From Roseinatronobacter sp052379845 (lineage in GTDB: Bacteria; Pseudomonadota; Alphaproteobacteria; Rhodobacterales; Rhodobacteraceae): 64,000 nt of DNA. Made by a program: the position numbers and the translations under genes. Below, one piece after another: positions 61,855-64,000 of the stretch. The notes under the pieces were generated by a model, which saw only the letters and a list, made by a program, of their open reading frames with translations, was not told the DNA's origin and did not search any database. The stretch lies in assembly GCA_052379845.1 (NCBI GenBank), contig JBQTCF010000018.1. The stretch is one strand, 5' to 3'. Numbering within the stretch: the first letter of the stretch is position 1; each line of letters starts with the position of its first letter.

Positions 61855-62890
61855 CCCCACACACCCCATCGCGCTGTTTGCCGAAGCGACCATGGGCAGC
61901 CTGAACGCCAAAATGGCCGAAGGTATCTTGCGCTATGGGCGCAATCCGGTGGTGGCGGTGATCGACAGCACGCAGGCCGGAAAGCGCGTGCGCGACATTT
62001 GCACATTGGACAGCGATGTACCCATCGTTGCGGCAGTGTCAGACGCGCAGGCGCTTGGCGCATCCGTGCTGGTGCTGGGCACCGCGCCGTCCGGCGGGCG
62101 CTTGCCCGTTGCGTGGCAGGGCGTCTTGCAAACGGCCATCGACGGCGGGATGAACCTTGTCAACGGCATGCATGACCGCCTTCAGCCCATGTTCGCGGAC
62201 AGGTTGCGCGCGGGGCAATGGGTCTGGGATTTGCGCGTGCCACAGGGCGATGCGCCCCCCATCGCCATGGCGCGTGCGGCGGCGCTGAACAATACGCGCG
62301 TGTTGATGGTGGGCACCGATATGGCCATTGGCAAAATGACCGCCGGTCTGGAACTGACGCGCAGCTTGCAATCCATGGGCCATGACGCAGCGTTTCTGGC
62401 CACGGGCCAGACGGGGATTGCGATTACCGGCCGCGGCATTCCGCTGGACGCCATCCGCGTGGACCATGCAGGCGGCGCGGTGGAACGCATGGTGCTGGAG
62501 GCGGCGGCGCATGACATCGTCGTGGTTGAAGGGCAAGGGTCGCTGCTGCATCCGGGCAGCACGGCCACCTTGCCGCTGATGCGCGGCAGCGCCTGCACCC
62601 ATATGGTGCTGTGCCACCGGGCGGGCATGGAAACACTGGACGAATTGGACAGCGTGCGCATTCCGCCCCTGCGCGATGTCATTGCCCTGAATGAAGCCGT
62701 GGCGCGCGCAGGCGGGGCGCTGACTGCGGCCAAAGTGGTGGCCATTGCCCTGAACACGGCGCGCCTGTCCGAATCTGCAGCCCGCGCAGCCCTTGACGCG
62801 GTCGAGGATCAAACCGGACTGCCCGCAACCGATCCTGTGCGCCACGGGGCTGACAAACTGTCGCTGGCGGTGACAGGGGGCGCGAGGTAG
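61847..62890 (+). CDS. dgcN: DgcN-like DUF1611 protein
   Basis: A 347-residue DUF1611 protein. The C-terminal half has a P-loop-like segment (GTDMAIGKMTAGLEL, from about residue 155) and VVEGQGSLLHPG. In D-glutamate catabolism DgcN is the N-acetyltransferase that acts with DgcA. It overlaps dgcA by 8 nt and is the last gene of the operon; the convergent TRAP gene ends 70 nt beyond. Confidence 0.83.
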   Translation: MLDPTHPIALFAEATMGSLNAKMAEGILRYGRNPVVAVIDSTQAGKRVRDICTLDSDVPIVAAVSDAQALGASVLVLGTAPSGGRLPVAWQGVLQTAIDGGMNLVNGMHDRLQPMFADRLRAGQWVWDLRVPQGDAPPIAMARAAALNNTRVLMVGTDMAIGKMTAGLELTRSLQSMGHDAAFLATGQTGIAITGRGIPLDAIRVDHAGGAVERMVLEAAAHDIVVVEGQGSLLHPGSTATLPLMRGSACTHMVLCHRAGMETLDELDSVRIPPLRDVIALNEAVARAGGALTAAKVVAIALNTARLSESAARAALDAVEDQTGLPATDPVRHGADKLSLAVTGGAR

Positions 62891-62960
62891 CGCGTGCGGC
62901 GCAAAACCGCGCGATCACATGCGGGCAAACCGGATCACGGGAATGCCCGCAACCGCCCCC

Positions 62961-64000
62961 CTAAAGATAGGGAAGCCACAGAACCAGCACAGGAAAGGCA
63001 ATCAACAGCGCGACATGCAAGATATCTGCCCCCACAAAAGGCAGCGCGCCACGGAAAATCTTGTTTAACGGCACATCCCGTGCAACCCCTGACAGGATAT
63101 ACACATTCATCCCGACCGGCGGCGTGATCAGGGCAATCTCGGTCATGCGCACCACAAGCACGCCGAACAAAACAGCATCAAACCCCAAATTGGTGACCAG
63201 CGGGAAAAACAGTGGCACTGTCAGGGTCATCATCGCGGATGCGTCCAGCACCATGCCCAGCACAAAATAGACGACCAGTATCAACAACAGAACCGTCATG
63301 GGCGCAAAGCCGCTATTGCTGACAAAATCGACAATGTGAAGCGGTATGCGCGTGACAGTGACAAAACTGTTGAACACCAGCGCCCCGAACAGAATGCCGA
63401 AGATCATGCCTGTCGTTTTCACAGTCGCATAAATTGCCGTGCGCGCAGTGGCCCATGTCAGGCGGCCGCGCGCCGCCGTGATGACAATAGCCCCGAATGC
63501 GCCCACAGCCCCCGCTTCAGTGGGGGTAAACCAGCCCAGAATAATGCCGCCCATCACAAGGCCAAACAGAAAGATCACTTCTCCGGTTGTCTTGAAGCTG
63601 CGCAGTTTTTCGCGGAAGGTATATTTCGGCCCACGCGGGCCGGCATCCGGGTTGATGCGGCAGATTATGGCAATCGTGATAATGTAGAACACCGCCAGCA
63701 AGATGCCCGGAATAATACCGGCGGCAAACATCGCACCGATGGATGTTTCTGTCAGAATTCCATAAATAATGAACATTCCCGATGGCGGGATCAGCGCGCC
63801 GATAGTGCCGCCCGCAACCACGCTGCCAGAGGCCAGCGACAGGTCATATTTATGTTTGCGCATTTCAGGCATGGCCACCAGACCCATGGTGGCGGTTGTC
63901 GCCAGACTGGACGCGCTGACCGAAGCAAACCCCGCTGATGCCCCGATCGTTGCCATGGCCAGCCCGCCACGCCTGCGACCAATCCATTTTGCCGCGAATT
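62961..64000 (-). CDS. dctM: TRAP transporter large permease, 5' partial
   Basis: The C-terminal part (346 codons) of a DctM-type TRAP large subunit, strongly hydrophobic. The frame runs off the window edge at 64000; the residues from there (FAAKWIGRRRGGLAMATIGASAGFASVSASS in part) match the mid-protein region around the second helix, so the true start is outside. Conserved blocks are GGTIGALIPPSG and LGMVLDASAMM, and the late ITPPVGMNVYIL. It moves an organic acid with sodium or proton co-transport. Whether it serves the convergent operon cannot be told. Confidence 0.92.
   Translation of the reverse strand, partial: FAAKWIGRRRGGLAMATIGASAGFASVSASSLATTATMGLVAMPEMRKHKYDLSLASGSVVAGGTIGALIPPSGMFIIYGILTETSIGAMFAAGIIPGILLAVFYIITIAIICRINPDAGPRGPKYTFREKLRSFKTTGEVIFLFGLVMGGIILGWFTPTEAGAVGAFGAIVITAARGRLTWATARTAIYATVKTTGMIFGILFGALVFNSFVTVTRIPLHIVDFVSNSGFAPMTVLLLILVVYFVLGMVLDASAMMTLTVPLFFPLVTNLGFDAVLFGVLVVRMTEIALITPPVGMNVYILSGVARDVPLNKIFRGALPFVGADILHVALLIAFPVLVLWLPYL

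Noticed and set aside
1..64000. tRNA, rRNA, insertion sequences, prophage or plasmid origin
   Set aside because: I found no tRNA-like cloverleaf, rRNA stretch, transposase, integrase or iteron cluster on either strand by reading; small RNAs cannot be excluded.

Overview
The window is a high-GC bacterial chromosome segment, almost certainly from the Rhodobacteraceae (Alphaproteobacteria, Rhodobacterales). The evidence is the hup/hyp gene order, which is the Rhodobacter capsulatus one (hupD-F-G-H-J-K, hypA-B, hupR, hypC-D-E), a polyol operon with the layout of the Rhodobacter sphaeroides smo/mtlK operon, an aspartate kinase-ptsP pair, and a 22-bp intergenic element (GAGTATTT-N2-GCAAGATGAA type) of a kind I associate with this family. 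I see no rRNA, tRNA, CRISPR array, insertion sequence or prophage. The whole window reads as ordinary chromosome with tight, often ATGA-overlapping operons. The genus cannot be decided from the sequence alone. An inorganic-carbon pump (DabAB) next to an uptake-hydrogenase assembly cluster suggests a metabolically versatile, possibly phototrophic or hydrogen-using organism.

Layout. 234-9259 (+): maturation and regulation genes for a membrane-bound [NiFe] uptake hydrogenase; the structural genes hupSLC and hypF should lie upstream of the window. 9256-16788 (-): sugar-alcohol ABC transporter (SmoEFGK) with sorbitol and mannitol dehydrogenases and a LacI-type regulator, with a perfect 20-bp palindrome ahead of smoE and a related site over the regulator's own promoter. 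16955-21908: LysR regulator divergent from dabB-dabA, a bicarbonate/CO2 uptake system. 21982-33391: housekeeping and small-family genes (Xaa-Pro aminopeptidase, DUF427, FAD-linked D-lactate/glycolate-type dehydrogenase, YcgN family, DUF1178, exported glutathione peroxidase, histone-deacetylase-like amidohydrolase, lysC, ptsP, an acetyltransferase, a flavin reductase). 33419-39206 (-): rppH-ctpA-envC-gpmI and argG. 39340-41009 (+): thioesterase and ilvA. 41070-42830: a divergent Hpt protein and a response-regulator/PP2C phosphatase. 42919-47849: hydrolase, HisN-like phosphatase, XRE regulator, quinone oxidoreductase, Bax-inhibitor-1 protein, MarR regulator. 47879-51460 (-): catechol-siderophore-type iron ABC transporter.

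The most interesting region is 51902-62890. A LysR regulator is divergent from a ten-gene, mostly overlapping operon: a polyamine-type ABC importer (two permeases, Tat-exported binding protein, ATPase), a class-III aminotransferase, a beta-keto-acid cleavage enzyme (BKACE/DUF849), a GNAT acetyltransferase, an acetylpolyamine-amidohydrolase-like deacetylase, an enolase-superfamily racemase (DgcA-like) and a DUF1611 protein (DgcN-like). Together they look like a complete import-to-acetoacetate route for an amino compound, plausibly an N-acylated, D- or beta-amino acid or polyamine derivative. I do not recognise this combination as a described pathway. The window ends inside a TRAP transporter large subunit gene on the minus strand.
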